Of a stretch of 64,000 bases of DNA, positions 1 to 9,109 are shown piece by piece. The DNA comes from Methanolinea mesophila (GTDB taxonomy: Archaea; Halobacteriota; Methanomicrobia; Methanomicrobiales; Methanospirillaceae): assembly GCF_017873855.1 (NCBI RefSeq), contig NZ_JAGGKR010000001.1, forward strand, positions 1,369,529 through 1,433,528, written 5' to 3'. A model generated the notes under the pieces. The model was not told where the DNA came from. It was given only the letters and a program-made list of their open reading frames with translations, and did no database searches. Both the position numbers and the translations under genes were made by a program. Position 1 is the stretch's first letter. Each line of letters starts with the position of its first letter.

Positions 1-676
1 CGGCAGCGGTCGCCCCGGTCCCGCACGAGAGGGTCTCTCCCTCGATCCCCCGCTCGAAGGTCCGTATCTTCAGGGAGTTCTTCCCGGTGATCTGCACAAA
101 GTTGACGTTCGCCCCCTTCGGGAAGCTCGCATGGTTCCTGATGGAAGGGGCCAGCCCTTCCAGGTCGACCGCGTCCACATCTTCCGCAAAAACGATCGCA
201 TGGGGTACCCCCGTGTTCACCGCCCGGACATCGTATCCCAGCACGTTCTCCAGGTATTCCCCCTCGCCGGTGGCCGGTATGTCCTTCCGGTCGAATTTCG
301 GGTCGGGCATTGAAATAACGGCCATGAACGTGTCTTCTTCGTAGGCCATCTCCACCCCGATCACTCCCGCGAGGGTCTCCACCCGGCACTTCTCCTTCAC
401 GTATCCCTGGTCGAACGCATACTTGGCAAAACAGCGGATCCCGTTCCCACACATCTCGGCCTCGCTCTCGTCCTCCTGGAAGAGGCGCATCCCGAGGTCC
501 GCGCGCTCCGAAGGGGTGAGAAAGAGTACCCCGTCGCCGCCGATCCCGAACCTGCGGTCGCAGAAGAGACGGGCAAACTGGCTTTTCATCTCGTCGGGGA
601 TGACCGTGCCCTTGTATTCGTCCACAAGGATGAAGTCGTTCCCGTTTCCCTGCAGCTTAGTGAAATCGATCTCCAT
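1..676 (-). CDS. dapF: Diaminopimelate epimerase DapF (3' end cut by window edge)
   Basis: Interconverts LL- and meso-diaminopimelate in cytoplasmic lysine biosynthesis. The reading frame runs off the left edge; about 225 of the usual 270-290 residues are visible. The N-terminus reads MEIDFTKLQGNGNDF, typical of the family. Both catalytic cysteines are visible: one in EMCGNGIRC (about residue 75) and one in LSCGTGATAA near the truncation. The start at 676 has an AGGTG Shine-Dalgarno site 5 bases upstream. It lies 8 bases after the RuBisCO stop codon on the same strand, so it is probably the third gene of that operon; no metabolic link is obvious. Confidence 0.95.
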   Translation of the reverse strand, partial: MEIDFTKLQGNGNDFILVDEYKGTVIPDEMKSQFARLFCDRRFGIGGDGVLFLTPSERADLGMRLFQEDESEAEMCGNGIRCFAKYAFDQGYVKEKCRVETLAGVIGVEMAYEEDTFMAVISMPDPKFDRKDIPATGEGEYLENVLGYDVRAVNTGVPHAIVFAEDVDAVDLEGLAPSIRNHASFPKGANVNFVQITGKNSLKIRTFERGIEGETLSCGTGATAA

Positions 677-684
677 GAGAACAC

Positions 685-1923
685 CTACGAATAGCCCCAG
701 AGTTTTAGCGCTCTTTTTAGTTCATAATGATGGTGTGCATAGTCGGTGACGCTGATCCCGGCCATATAGGCATCGACCGCCTGGCGCATCGCCCGGGCCC
801 CGGCAGCGGTCCCGTCGGGATGCCCGTGTATCCCGCCGCCTGCCTGGAGCACGACGTCGGTCCCGAGGATGGAGAGCTCCCCCGCGACGAGCCCCGGGTG
901 GAGCCCTCCGCTCGCGACGGGGAAGGTCCGCTTATGGCCGAAACTGGGCTCGGTAAGGGCCAGGTTGTCCGCCAGCACCTCGTCCCGGTCATGGTCCATC
1001 TTCCCGCTCACCGTTCCGGTGTGCAGTTGATCGGCCCCGAGCATCCTCGCCAGACGGGCGAACACCCGCATGGCGATGCCGTGCTCCCGGTTCCGGGTTA
1101 ACGCGGCATGCATCGCCCGGTGCACGTGGATGGGCACCTTGATCGAGGGATCCTCTCCGAGGGCCTGGAGGGCCCCGAAACCAGTCAGGAATACGTCCAC
1201 CATGATCATGTTCGCCCCGAGCTCGATCGCCTGCGTCGCCCGGTCGACGATCCGGTCCGGTCTGGTACTGACATTGACCGCATACAAAACCTGCCGGCCT
1301 GTCTCGCTCTTCGCCTCCTCGAGGCGAGCCATAACCGCAGGTACCCTCGCTTCCATCGGACAGAACGGCTGGTCGGTGAGTGTCTCGTCGTCTTTTATGA
1401 GGTCGACTCCCCCGATGGCGGCGTCATAGGCAACTGCACCGGTGTCATCCGGGGTAAGTCCGACCTTCGGCTTTATGATCGTCCCGATGTGAGGACGGTC
1501 GGTCGTGCCGATTATCCTCCTTACCCCGGAGATGCCGAATTTCGGACCGGGAAAGCTAATCAGCTCGTCGGTAAACTCCACGTCTACCAGTCGCACCGTT
1601 TCCAGGAGGCCGAGCCCGAAGAGGTTTCCCGCAACTACCGAGAGGTACTGGGACACGTTCCCCGGTTCGAACAGCTCCACGGGATAATGGATCCTGGTGA
1701 CATACCCGGACCCCGAAGGGAGCACCGATTCCACCGTCCCGTCCAGGCGCCGGATGTATTCCACCCTTGTGGTGACTCCCGTCCACGTCCCGGTACTCTC
1801 CTCTTCGGCGATGGCTCTTGCGGCCTCCCCCGGGTCGGTGCCATGTTTCGGCCTGAAATAATAGGTTGCAGTGACGTCTTTTCCCGGTGAACCCGGCGTT
1901 CCTGAAGATTCTTTACGCGTCAT
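685..1923 (-). CDS. rbcL: Form III (archaeal) ribulose-1,5-bisphosphate carboxylase/oxygenase
   Basis: 412 residues, somewhat shorter than plant-type large subunits and usual for archaeal form III. Fixes CO2 onto ribulose-1,5-bisphosphate, giving two 3-phosphoglycerates. The active-site set looks complete: E42/T46/W47 and N100 in the N-terminal domain; K151 and K153 in TIIKPKVG; the carbamylation motif GGVDLIKDDE with K177, D179, E180; H268/R269 in HVHRAMHA; loop-6 K308 in HTGTVSGKMD; S338 in VASGGLHPG; and the phosphate-binding QAGGGIHGHP. So it is a true RuBisCO rather than a RuBisCO-like protein. Its start overlaps the stop of the upstream R15P isomerase gene by an ATGA. In archaea it acts in nucleoside/AMP salvage or, with phosphoribulokinase, in the reductive hexulose-phosphate pathway; no phosphoribulokinase or AMP phosphorylase gene is in this window. 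Confidence 0.96.
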   Translation of the reverse strand: MTRKESSGTPGSPGKDVTATYYFRPKHGTDPGEAARAIAEEESTGTWTGVTTRVEYIRRLDGTVESVLPSGSGYVTRIHYPVELFEPGNVSQYLSVVAGNLFGLGLLETVRLVDVEFTDELISFPGPKFGISGVRRIIGTTDRPHIGTIIKPKVGLTPDDTGAVAYDAAIGGVDLIKDDETLTDQPFCPMEARVPAVMARLEEAKSETGRQVLYAVNVSTRPDRIVDRATQAIELGANMIMVDVFLTGFGALQALGEDPSIKVPIHVHRAMHAALTRNREHGIAMRVFARLARMLGADQLHTGTVSGKMDHDRDEVLADNLALTEPSFGHKRTFPVASGGLHPGLVAGELSILGTDVVLQAGGGIHGHPDGTAAGARAMRQAVDAYMAGISVTDYAHHHYELKRALKLWGYS

Positions 1924-2891
1924 ATGCAGAGCTCCGTTTCATTCCTGCGGCTCACGGATTCCCTGCTGAACTCTTCGAGATCCCAGCCAAGGTAGTCCCT
2001 GATGATGATATACGCCATCTGGGGCGGGATGGCACCCCGTTCGGTCACGATCAGGTCCACGTACTCCGCGGGGGTCACGTCGAACGCAGGGTTCCGGACC
2101 CGGACGTGAGGGAGGCCTTCCTGCAGTCCGGGAGACAATACCTCGGCAGGGTCTCGTTCCTCGATCGCAATCAACTCCCCGAGAATGGTACGGGGCGCAA
2201 ACTTGTACGTTTCCGCCGCCACCATGAACGGGGTCCGGGCCTCGTGTGCGGCCAGGGCGATTTGTGAGGTCCCGATCTTGTTCACCACCGCTCCGTTGAC
2301 CGTGACCGCGTCGGTGCCGACCACCACGAGGTCCACGTCGTTCATGAACGAACGCACCGCCGAGTCCACGATATAGCTGGTCCGGATGCCCGCATCGTTT
2401 AAGACCCGGATCGTGAGCAGCCCCTGGTTCCTCGGGCGGACCTCGGTCGCGAAGACCTCGAAATCTTTCCCATCCCTGGACGCCGCGAGGATGCATCCCA
2501 ATGCAGCCTCCGAATTGCAATGGGTGAGCACGATGTCCCCATCCCGGATATGGCGGGCCCCGATCGCCGCGATCCTATTTACAGCCTCGCCGGACGACCG
2601 GATGAACTCGTCTGCGGCCGCTCTTATCCGTTCCCTGGCGTCCTCAACGTCCCTTGCCCCGGCGAGCGCCGCCATGACGGAATGGACCGCATTCGGCAGG
2701 GAGACCGCGGTCGGCCGTGTCTCGAGGAGGATCTCCGCAGCCCGCTGCATCCCGGACACGAAGCCCGGAAGGTCGGAGGCGTCGATCTCCCCGGCATGGT
2801 CCCGCAGGGCCGCCGCCGCCGACCGGGCGATCCTCCCGGCCCCCCGGATCTCCATGGACCGGATCTTCTCTGCAGTCTCCGAAATCACCAT
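1920..2891 (-). CDS. Ribose-1,5-bisphosphate isomerase (eIF2B-alpha-like family)
   Basis: 323 residues. Member of the eIF2B alpha/beta/delta-like sugar isomerases; converts ribose-1,5-bisphosphate to ribulose-1,5-bisphosphate, the RuBisCO substrate. Family marks are visible: IVLTHCNSEAALG with the catalytic cysteine at about C125, VVVGTDAVTVNG with the catalytic aspartate at about D194, then NKIGTSQIALAAHE. The N-terminal 100 residues form the helical part typical of the family. I chose ATG at 2891 because a much longer open frame (to 3425) runs antisense through the next gene and has no family similarity there. The gene directly precedes and overlaps rbcL, which supports the R15P isomerase role over a translation-initiation or methylthioribose-phosphate isomerase role. 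Confidence 0.93.
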   Translation of the reverse strand: MVISETAEKIRSMEIRGAGRIARSAAAALRDHAGEIDASDLPGFVSGMQRAAEILLETRPTAVSLPNAVHSVMAALAGARDVEDARERIRAAADEFIRSSGEAVNRIAAIGARHIRDGDIVLTHCNSEAALGCILAASRDGKDFEVFATEVRPRNQGLLTIRVLNDAGIRTSYIVDSAVRSFMNDVDLVVVGTDAVTVNGAVVNKIGTSQIALAAHEARTPFMVAAETYKFAPRTILGELIAIEERDPAEVLSPGLQEGLPHVRVRNPAFDVTPAEYVDLIVTERGAIPPQMAYIIIRDYLGWDLEEFSRESVSRRNETELCI

Positions 2892-2948
2892 AACATTCCC
2901 AAGAGTAGATGAGGATACACTCCAAAGAACTTTCCGGGAGAGGCAGGG

Positions 2949-3761
2949 ATGTCGGTTGCCGTGGTATTTGACAGCGCAGGAACGCTCCTGCACACCTACC
3001 GGGTGGCAAAGGATGTGGTGAACCAGCACCTGCTGCCTGGGATCGAGACGGTCACCCTGACGTTCAGTTCGCCCGAACGGGTCCTGGTGGTTATTCACGT
3101 GCATTCCCGTGACATCATCGAGACCCCGGCAGACGTCCCCCTCGCGGAATACCTGGTCGACCACCAGGCCGGGTTCGGTATAAGCTGCACCAGGAAGGTC
3201 ATCACCGCCGAGGATGTGGGCACGGCCCTGTACAATGATACCCGTGCCAGGGTAGGCGACCTCCAGGACTGCATCCGGAACGTCTGGTCGGTGTGCAAGA
3301 GGGAATCGGTGGTCACCATGAATAGCGGGGTGATCCTGAACATGCTGCTCGGTGGCATAGAATTTACCGTTACCACCGGCGGGCGCCCGTTTGAAGGAGC
3401 CAGGGAGGCGATCACCGAACTGCACCGCATGGGTGTCCCCACGTATATCGCATCCGGGGACAGGGTGGCGAAACTCGAGAAGATGGCGGATTACCTCGGT
3501 ATCCCCCGGGACAGGGTGTACGGGGTGGCCACCCCCACCGTGAAGGCACAGATAGTCGCGGACCTCCAGGCGGAATACGACTCGGTGGTCATGGTGGGGG
3601 ACGGGATAAACGATCTCTGTGCCATGAAACGTGCCGACATCGCGGTCCTCACCGAGGAACAGGCCGGGGACAAACCCCAGGAATTATATCATACCGCCCA
3701 CTACGTGGTAAAAAACGTGAGAGGGGTCGTGGATATTGTTAGAAATCTTATTACTCCCTGA
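2949..3761 (+). CDS. HAD-superfamily protein resembling a soluble P-type ATPase phosphorylation domain
   Basis: 270 residues, divergent from the R15P isomerase gene and just upstream of atwA. Motif I is VVFDSAGT: D8 is the presumed nucleophile, but the +2 position is alanine rather than the aspartate of ordinary HAD phosphatases. P-type ATPases (DKTGT) also lack that acid. The C-terminal part reads like a P-domain: IASGDR, then a lysine in TVKAQIVADL, then VVMVGDGINDLCAMKRADIAV. No membrane segments are visible, so it is not a pump. The substrate is unknown. Position before the MCR activation genes is suggestive only; a TATA box lies between the two. Confidence 0.8.
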   Translation: MSVAVVFDSAGTLLHTYRVAKDVVNQHLLPGIETVTLTFSSPERVLVVIHVHSRDIIETPADVPLAEYLVDHQAGFGISCTRKVITAEDVGTALYNDTRARVGDLQDCIRNVWSVCKRESVVTMNSGVILNMLLGGIEFTVTTGGRPFEGAREAITELHRMGVPTYIASGDRVAKLEKMADYLGIPRDRVYGVATPTVKAQIVADLQAEYDSVVMVGDGINDLCAMKRADIAVLTEEQAGDKPQELYHTAHYVVKNVRGVVDIVRNLITP

Positions 3762-3776
3762 ATCTTCATTTATCGA

Positions 3777-3787
3777 GATATAAAAGG
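3777..3787 (+). promoter_or_regulatory. TATA box for the atwA-mmp operon
   Basis: The sequence GATATAAAAGG lies about 45 bases before the atwA start codon, giving a predicted leader of roughly 20 nucleotides that includes the GAGAGG Shine-Dalgarno site. It sits in a short AT-rich gap after the HAD stop codon. Confidence 0.65.
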
Positions 3788-3829
3788 TAATATGTTTTCA
3801 GTTCAACTATACCTACAGAGAGGTTCGTC

Positions 3830-5452
3830 ATGCCCCCCCTGATCACCGTGGATTCTTTATGCATGGACTTCGATGGAAAGCGAGTCCTTGACAATATTTC
3901 TTTTACCCTCGAAGAAGGAGAGATCCTGGGAATTATAGGCCGAAGCGGCGCAGGCAAAACTGTGTTGATGCACCTGATGAGGGGGGTCGACCAACCCCCC
4001 ACCTCGGGAAAGATCATCTACCATGTCGCCTCCTGCAGCGGGTGCGACTATCTCGACCTGCCGGGATCGTCCGGTAAAGCGTGCCCGGTCTGCGGAGGCA
4101 CCCTGAAACCGGAGGAAGTGGATTTCTGGAACCCTGCCTACGAGGAGAAAAAACGAAGAGTCATGCGCCGGACGGCGATCATGTTCCAGCGGACCTTTGC
4201 ACTCTACGGAAACGACAGGGTCATCGAGAACGTCCTGCACGCACTTGACGATATCAATTATCCCCAGGACCAGGCGATCAACCGGGCCGCGGACCTGATC
4301 GACCAGGTACGCCTTTCCCACCGGATGATGCATATCGCCCGAGACCTCTCCGGCGGGGAGAAGCAGCGGGTGGTGCTGGCCAGGCAACTTGCGAAGGATC
4401 CGTTTCTTCTCTTCGCAGACGAGCCCACGGGGACGCTCGACCCTGAAACCGCCACCCTCGTGCACGATATGCTGGTCGACGCGGCCAAGACGAACCACAT
4501 GGGGATGGTGGTCACCTCGCACTTCTCGAAAGTGGTCCAGGACGTCGCATCGAGGGCCATCCTCCTTGAGGAAGGAAAAATACTCAAGATTGGAAAACCT
4601 GCCGAGGTCATCCACCGGTTCATGGAAGACTTGAGCGACACCGAGGCCTACGAACCGATCGAGATCGGCGAGCGGATCCTGACTGCCAGGGACGTCTATA
4701 AACGCTATATTTCCGTAGATCGGGGAGTGGTACGGGCGGTTAACGGGGTCACATTCGACGTGCATTCGAAGGAGATCTTCGGGATCATAGGAAAGAGCGG
4801 TGCGGGGAAAACGACGCTTTCACGGATAATCTCCGGGATCATAGAACCCACCAGCGGGGAGATGCTGATTCGGATCGGTGAGGACTGCGTGGACATGACC
4901 AAACCCGGTATCGAGAACCGCGGGCGGGCAAAGTCCTACATCGGGCTGCTCCACCAGGAGTACGACCTCTTCCCCCACCGGACCATCCTGGACAACCTCA
5001 CCGATGCAATAGGTCTGGAGTTCCCGAAGGAACTTGCGATGCGAAAGGCGATACTCACCCTTCGCATGGCGGGATTCTCGGAAACGAAGAGCAGGGAAGT
5101 GCTCGACCGCTATCCTTCACAGCTCTCCGAGGGTGAGCGGCACCGCGTGGCCCTGGCCCAGGTGCTGATTCGCGAACCAAGGCTGGTCATCCTCGATGAA
5201 CCGACCGGCACCATGGACCCCCTCACGAAGATCGATGTGAAGCATTCGATCCTCCACGCCAGGGACGACATGGAGGAGACATTCATCGTGGTCTCCCACG
5301 ACATGGAGTTTGTCCGGGATATCTGCGACCGGATCGCCCTGATGAGAGGCGGGAAGATCGTGGAGATCGGCAAAACGTCCGAAGTACTCGGCAGCCTGAC
5401 CGATGAGGAACGCGAAGTCATGGGGAAGGGTGAAGCGACGGGTGGGGAATGA
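3830..5452 (+). CDS. atwA: Methyl-coenzyme M reductase activation component A2 (AtwA), double ABC ATPase
   Basis: 540 residues with two ABC nucleotide-binding domains and no membrane domain. Uses ATP in the reductive activation of the Ni-F430 cofactor of MCR. Domain 1: Walker A IGRSGAGKT (37-44) and LSGGEKQRVVLA, then FADEPTGTLDP. Domain 2: Walker A IGKSGAGKT, the variant signature LSEGERHRVALA, then ILDEPTGTMDP. Domain 1 carries an insertion with four cysteines, C69/C72 and C85/C88 (CSGC and CPVC), a likely metal-binding knuckle typical of A2. It opens a run of seven coupled genes and overlaps mmp3 by ATGA. Confidence 0.95.
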   Translation: MPPLITVDSLCMDFDGKRVLDNISFTLEEGEILGIIGRSGAGKTVLMHLMRGVDQPPTSGKIIYHVASCSGCDYLDLPGSSGKACPVCGGTLKPEEVDFWNPAYEEKKRRVMRRTAIMFQRTFALYGNDRVIENVLHALDDINYPQDQAINRAADLIDQVRLSHRMMHIARDLSGGEKQRVVLARQLAKDPFLLFADEPTGTLDPETATLVHDMLVDAAKTNHMGMVVTSHFSKVVQDVASRAILLEEGKILKIGKPAEVIHRFMEDLSDTEAYEPIEIGERILTARDVYKRYISVDRGVVRAVNGVTFDVHSKEIFGIIGKSGAGKTTLSRIISGIIEPTSGEMLIRIGEDCVDMTKPGIENRGRAKSYIGLLHQEYDLFPHRTILDNLTDAIGLEFPKELAMRKAILTLRMAGFSETKSREVLDRYPSQLSEGERHRVALAQVLIREPRLVILDEPTGTMDPLTKIDVKHSILHARDDMEETFIVVSHDMEFVRDICDRIALMRGGKIVEIGKTSEVLGSLTDEEREVMGKGEATGGE

Positions 5453-6978
5453 TCACCGTCCAGGTCGACGGGGAGTTCCGGAAGGTTCCGAAAGGCAGCA
5501 CGCTTGCTGATATCATCCCCTCCCCGGACCCCGATTGCGTGGTGGCGGTCATCAGGCCCGGCGCACAGGAATCTGCGACCACCAGGAGTTTTCGTATCCT
5601 GACCACTGCGGGGGAGGTGGTGGTGGAAGCGCTTCCCTCGGGAAACGAGGTCTTCTCCCTCCCTGCACTCGGCGAGGGAGCCGGGCTCCACTGGACTGAC
5701 CGGTACGCTGCTGCGTTCGGTCCTTTTCCGCAGCAGTTCGCTCCCGCGAGGAAACCGTTCCTCTACGAGCGGGGGGATGTTATCCTCGGGTGCGGAGGGT
5801 ACGACCCTACCCGTTCCTACCTCATTTTTGCAAAGATGCGCCATTCTTCCGACCTCGGCGCTCCCGAGGGCGGAGGAGTGCTGGGAAAGGTGACCAGCGG
5901 GAGGGGCGTGATCGACCGGTGGGCCACCGGCGACCGGATAACCGGGATCGCCCCGGTAATCAGCTGGGCCGATACCACGCAGTCCTTTACCACCCGGGAG
6001 ATGGCCACGCCCCTGGAAGAAGGGATGCAGGTGGTGACCTTCGCGGCGATCAATGCGGACGGATACAGGGATGATGAGATCGACACCGGCAGCGCGTCGA
6101 GCGTCGAGAAGATGCTCCTGGCCCTAAAAGACGGGCACTTCATCGTTGAACGGGCCGCGAGCACCTACATCGAGGACCAGAGGAGCGCGGGGACCGATGT
6201 CCCCGAGGAGAACCCGGTGGGCCGGATGGAGGGGAGCGTGACCCTCCGCACCAGGGGGAAGTCGCGGGGAAGCGTATACATCTATACCACGGACATCCCC
6301 TCCGTGCCGAGTCATACCGTCGCAGGCCAGGTCGTCCACGGGATCGAACTGGCAAAGCTCGCCCGGCAGGGGGACACTCTCTGCGTAAGGGTTATGCCGG
6401 ACCGGTTCGATCTCATCGGAGTGCCGCTGGACGAGGCGATCCGGATTGCGGAAACACGGGGAATAGCTCTTGAATATGAGCCCGCCAACCACCCCCGTGT
6501 GGTGGTGGACCAGGATCCCGGAACTACCCTCGAATGCCTCGCCGCCCGGGCGGCCGCACTTACCGCTATCCCGGAGGAACATGTGATCGATATCCGCCTG
6601 GACGACGCGAATGCCCCCGAATCGTGCGAGATCTTCCGAAGGATCACCGGTCTCGACCTCCACGGGGTCGGGAGGATCCCGTTCCTGTTCAATTTCGAGG
6701 AGGTATATTTATTCAAGCCCTCCTTACCCCATGGAACGAGGATTAATCCGGAGAATGCACCGAAAGAGGTTGTTCCCGCGGGGAGCCTTGCCATCACTAA
6801 CGATTCGAGGAAAGGCGCCGGCCTTGTAGGGGTCCGGCTTGCGGAAAACCGGGAGTTCGGGCCCACCTCCGAGCCGTTCGAGGGGACGAACCTTATCGGG
6901 TGGGTGATCGATACGGAGAAACTGAAAGGACTGAAAGAGAATGAAACGGTGTACATCCGGGAGGTTGTGAATGGCTGA
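5449..6978 (+). CDS. mmp3: Methanogenesis marker protein 3 (UPF0288), MCR activation complex subunit
   Basis: 509 residues, full length for the family. The N-terminus (MITVQVDGEFRKVPKGSTL) looks like a small beta-grasp/ThiS-like module and is followed by the long conserved core. Biochemistry on other methanogens places Mmp3 in the MCR activation complex with McrC, Mmp7, Mmp17 and component A2. The gene starts inside the atwA stop (ATGA) and overlaps mmp6 by 8 bases, so expression is translationally coupled. No other function is supported from sequence alone. Confidence 0.93.
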   Translation: MITVQVDGEFRKVPKGSTLADIIPSPDPDCVVAVIRPGAQESATTRSFRILTTAGEVVVEALPSGNEVFSLPALGEGAGLHWTDRYAAAFGPFPQQFAPARKPFLYERGDVILGCGGYDPTRSYLIFAKMRHSSDLGAPEGGGVLGKVTSGRGVIDRWATGDRITGIAPVISWADTTQSFTTREMATPLEEGMQVVTFAAINADGYRDDEIDTGSASSVEKMLLALKDGHFIVERAASTYIEDQRSAGTDVPEENPVGRMEGSVTLRTRGKSRGSVYIYTTDIPSVPSHTVAGQVVHGIELAKLARQGDTLCVRVMPDRFDLIGVPLDEAIRIAETRGIALEYEPANHPRVVVDQDPGTTLECLAARAAALTAIPEEHVIDIRLDDANAPESCEIFRRITGLDLHGVGRIPFLFNFEEVYLFKPSLPHGTRINPENAPKEVVPAGSLAITNDSRKGAGLVGVRLAENREFGPTSEPFEGTNLIGWVIDTEKLKGLKENETVYIREVVNG

Positions 6979-7429
6979 GTACAAACCCCGCTATGTAGGG
7001 ACAGTGACCAAATATGTCTTTGTCGATTCCCCGGACATGACCCCCTCCGACCTGGCACTCCGTGCATACGAGATCTCCCTTGGGGTGATGATCAAGGAGA
7101 CCTGCTTCGGGCTGCAGATTACCGGGAAAGAATCCGAGGTAGACGAGATCATCAACCGGCTCAGGTCGCTCGACCCCGTCCACATATTTGTAAAAGACCG
7201 CGGGTTCCCTCCGGGGGACCCCCGCAGGTGCAGGGCAAATCTCGGAGGGGCCCGGCCCGGATACTACGGGCACGAGTACGAGTTGACCCTGATAAAAAAT
7301 GTCTCGAAGGGGCTGGAAAAACTCCCCTCCAGGCCGCCCGGTGCAGTGCCGGAACCTCCCGTGCCGAAGACCGAGAAAAAACTGGATGTCCATACATTGA
7401 AGAAGATCATCGAATCCCAGGAGTCCTGA
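6971..7429 (+). CDS. mmp6: Methanogenesis marker protein 6
   Basis: 152 residues. Recognised by its N-terminal YVGTVTKYVFVDSPDMTPSD and the conserved stretch VKDRGFPPGDPRRCRANLGG. A proline-rich linker (around residues 120-132) leads to a short helical tail. Only known from methanogens and some anaerobic methane/alkane oxidisers; biochemical role not established. Embedded between mmp3 (8-base overlap) and mmp5 (starts 1 base after the stop), so it probably belongs to MCR maturation or activation. Confidence 0.92.
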   Translation: MAEYKPRYVGTVTKYVFVDSPDMTPSDLALRAYEISLGVMIKETCFGLQITGKESEVDEIINRLRSLDPVHIFVKDRGFPPGDPRRCRANLGGARPGYYGHEYELTLIKNVSKGLEKLPSRPPGAVPEPPVPKTEKKLDVHTLKKIIESQES

Positions 7430-7430
7430 A

Positions 7431-7874
7431 ATGGCAAAAGTGTTCATATATCCCGTAACGAGCCTGATCCTCTCCGACCTGGTGGCCAGGTTCGGCCATA
7501 AACCGCTGAGTGCGGCGATGCAGATACGGGAACGCATCCAGACGGCCGGCCTGGAGTCCCCTCCTTTGCAGGTTACCCCGGAAGACCCCAAGAAAGGACT
7601 GAAATATGCCGCGGTCGAAGTCCCGTCGGGCGTCCGGGGGAGGATGGCGCTCTTCGGCCCCATGGTCGAGGACGCCGATGCCGCGATCGTGGTGAACGAT
7701 GCGGACTTTTCCTTCGGGTGCATGGGATGCGCAAGGACCAACGAGCTGCTCGCGTTCCTTATCCGCACCCGGGGGATCCCCGTTCTGGACCTGGTCTATC
7801 CCCGTACTGAAGAGGAAGGTATCGAATTCGTGGCTGCCATAAGGGATTTCCTTGCCGGCCTGGAGGGTAAATGA
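7431..7874 (+). CDS. mmp5: Methanogenesis marker protein 5
   Basis: 147 residues. Conserved N-terminus [20 protein letters not shown] and a CxxC-containing centre, [14 protein letters not shown], which may bind metal or act in redox. Function unknown beyond its restriction to MCR-bearing archaea. Overlaps mmp15 by ATGA. Confidence 0.92.
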   Translation: MAKVFIYPVTSLILSDLVARFGHKPLSAAMQIRERIQTAGLESPPLQVTPEDPKKGLKYAAVEVPSGVRGRMALFGPMVEDADAAIVVNDADFSFGCMGCARTNELLAFLIRTRGIPVLDLVYPRTEEEGIEFVAAIRDFLAGLEGK

Positions 7875-9109
7875 CTACGAAGGTGAGGATAGCCCAGCTC
7901 TCCTGCGGGCCTGAGTACAGCGGGGTGCAGAAGGAGATCGAGGAGGCGGCGGGCGCGGTGGACGCCGAGATCTTCTTCCCTGACCTTAAACTCTCGGATA
8001 TCCAGAGGGATAACGCCCTGTTCGGGCTCGACGTCCGGAGCCCCGACCTGAAGCTCTCCATCGCCCGGGCCAGGGCCCTGGTGGACGGGCGGGTCGAGGC
8101 CGACGCGGTGTTCATCGCCACGTGCTTCCGGTGTGCCGAGGCCGCCATCGTTCGGAACGAGCTCCGCCGCTATATCCACGAGAACTCGAACCTCCCGGTG
8201 GTGAGCTATTCGTTTACCGAACGGACCACGGCGGGAACCCTTCTCACCCGTATGGAGGCCCTCACCACCATCGCACGACGCAGGGCGCTCCTCGCGAGGG
8301 AGGTGCAGGAGGGGATCACCATGGGGGTGGACAGTGGTTCGTCTACCACCAAGGCAGTCGTGATGCAGGACAACAGGATCGTCGGTACCGGCTGGCTCCC
8401 CACCACCGAGGTGCTCAAGAGCGCCGAGCAGGTCATCGAGCTCGCGCTCCAGGAATCGGGGATTTCCAGGGATCAGATCCAGGCAATAGGAACGACCGGA
8501 TATGGGAGGTTCCTGGTGGGGCAGCATATCGGCGCCGACCTCATCCAGGAGGAACTCACGGTCAACTCCAAGGGTGCGGTATACCTTGCCGACGCCCAGC
8601 ACGGCCCCTCGACGGTCATCGACATCGGTGGGATGGACAACAAGGCCATCAGCGTCCAGGACGGGATCCCGGGCACGTTCACCATGGGCGGGATCTGCGC
8701 CGGTGCGAGCGGGAGGTTCCTGGAGATGACCGCGAAGCGCCTGGGGGTGGACATCACTGAGCTCGGCCCCCTTGCGATGAAGGGGATGTCCCGGGAGGTG
8801 CCGATGAACAGTTATTGTATCGTGTTCGGGACCCAGAGCCTGGTGAACGCTCTCGCCGCGGGAAGCTCGAGGGAGGACGTGGCCGCCGCCGCCTGCCACA
8901 GCGTTGCCGAGCAGGTATTCGAGCAGCAGTTGCAGGAGGTGGATATCAAGGACCCGGTGATCATGGTGGGAGGGACCTCGCTGATCAAGGGCCTTGTCAG
9001 GGCCATGGGAGACCTGCTCCAGACCGAGATCGTGGTCCCGCACCACTCCCAGTACATCGGGGCGGTGGGATCGGCCCTTCTTGCCTCAGGGTACATCAAA
9101 GGAGAATGA
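7871..9109 (+). CDS. mmp15: Methanogenesis marker protein 15, BcrA/BadF-type ATPase
   Basis: 412 residues. N-terminal marker-specific region of about 150 residues with a CFRC motif, then an ASKHA-fold ATPase of the BcrA/BadF/HgdC activase type: [13 protein letters not shown] (phosphate 1), [11 protein letters not shown] (phosphate 2), [14 protein letters not shown] with the cysteine that in activases ligates a subunit-bridging [4Fe-4S] cluster, a second candidate in [13 protein letters not shown], and the C-terminal VGGTSLIKG. By analogy it could couple ATP hydrolysis to low-potential electron delivery, a sensible job near MCR activation; this is inference. Its stop is immediately followed by the mmp17 start (TGAATG). 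Confidence 0.93.
   Translation: MTTKVRIAQLSCGPEYSGVQKEIEEAAGAVDAEIFFPDLKLSDIQRDNALFGLDVRSPDLKLSIARARALVDGRVEADAVFIATCFRCAEAAIVRNELRRYIHENSNLPVVSYSFTERTTAGTLLTRMEALTTIARRRALLAREVQEGITMGVDSGSSTTKAVVMQDNRIVGTGWLPTTEVLKSAEQVIELALQESGISRDQIQAIGTTGYGRFLVGQHIGADLIQEELTVNSKGAVYLADAQHGPSTVIDIGGMDNKAISVQDGIPGTFTMGGICAGASGRFLEMTAKRLGVDITELGPLAMKGMSREVPMNSYCIVFGTQSLVNALAAGSSREDVAAAACHSVAEQVFEQQLQEVDIKDPVIMVGGTSLIKGLVRAMGDLLQTEIVVPHHSQYIGAVGSALLASGYIKGE

Noticed and set aside
1108-1890. Plus-strand frame of 260 codons
   Set aside because: Antisense to RuBisCO, whose catalytic motifs are intact; a product of high-GC codon use.
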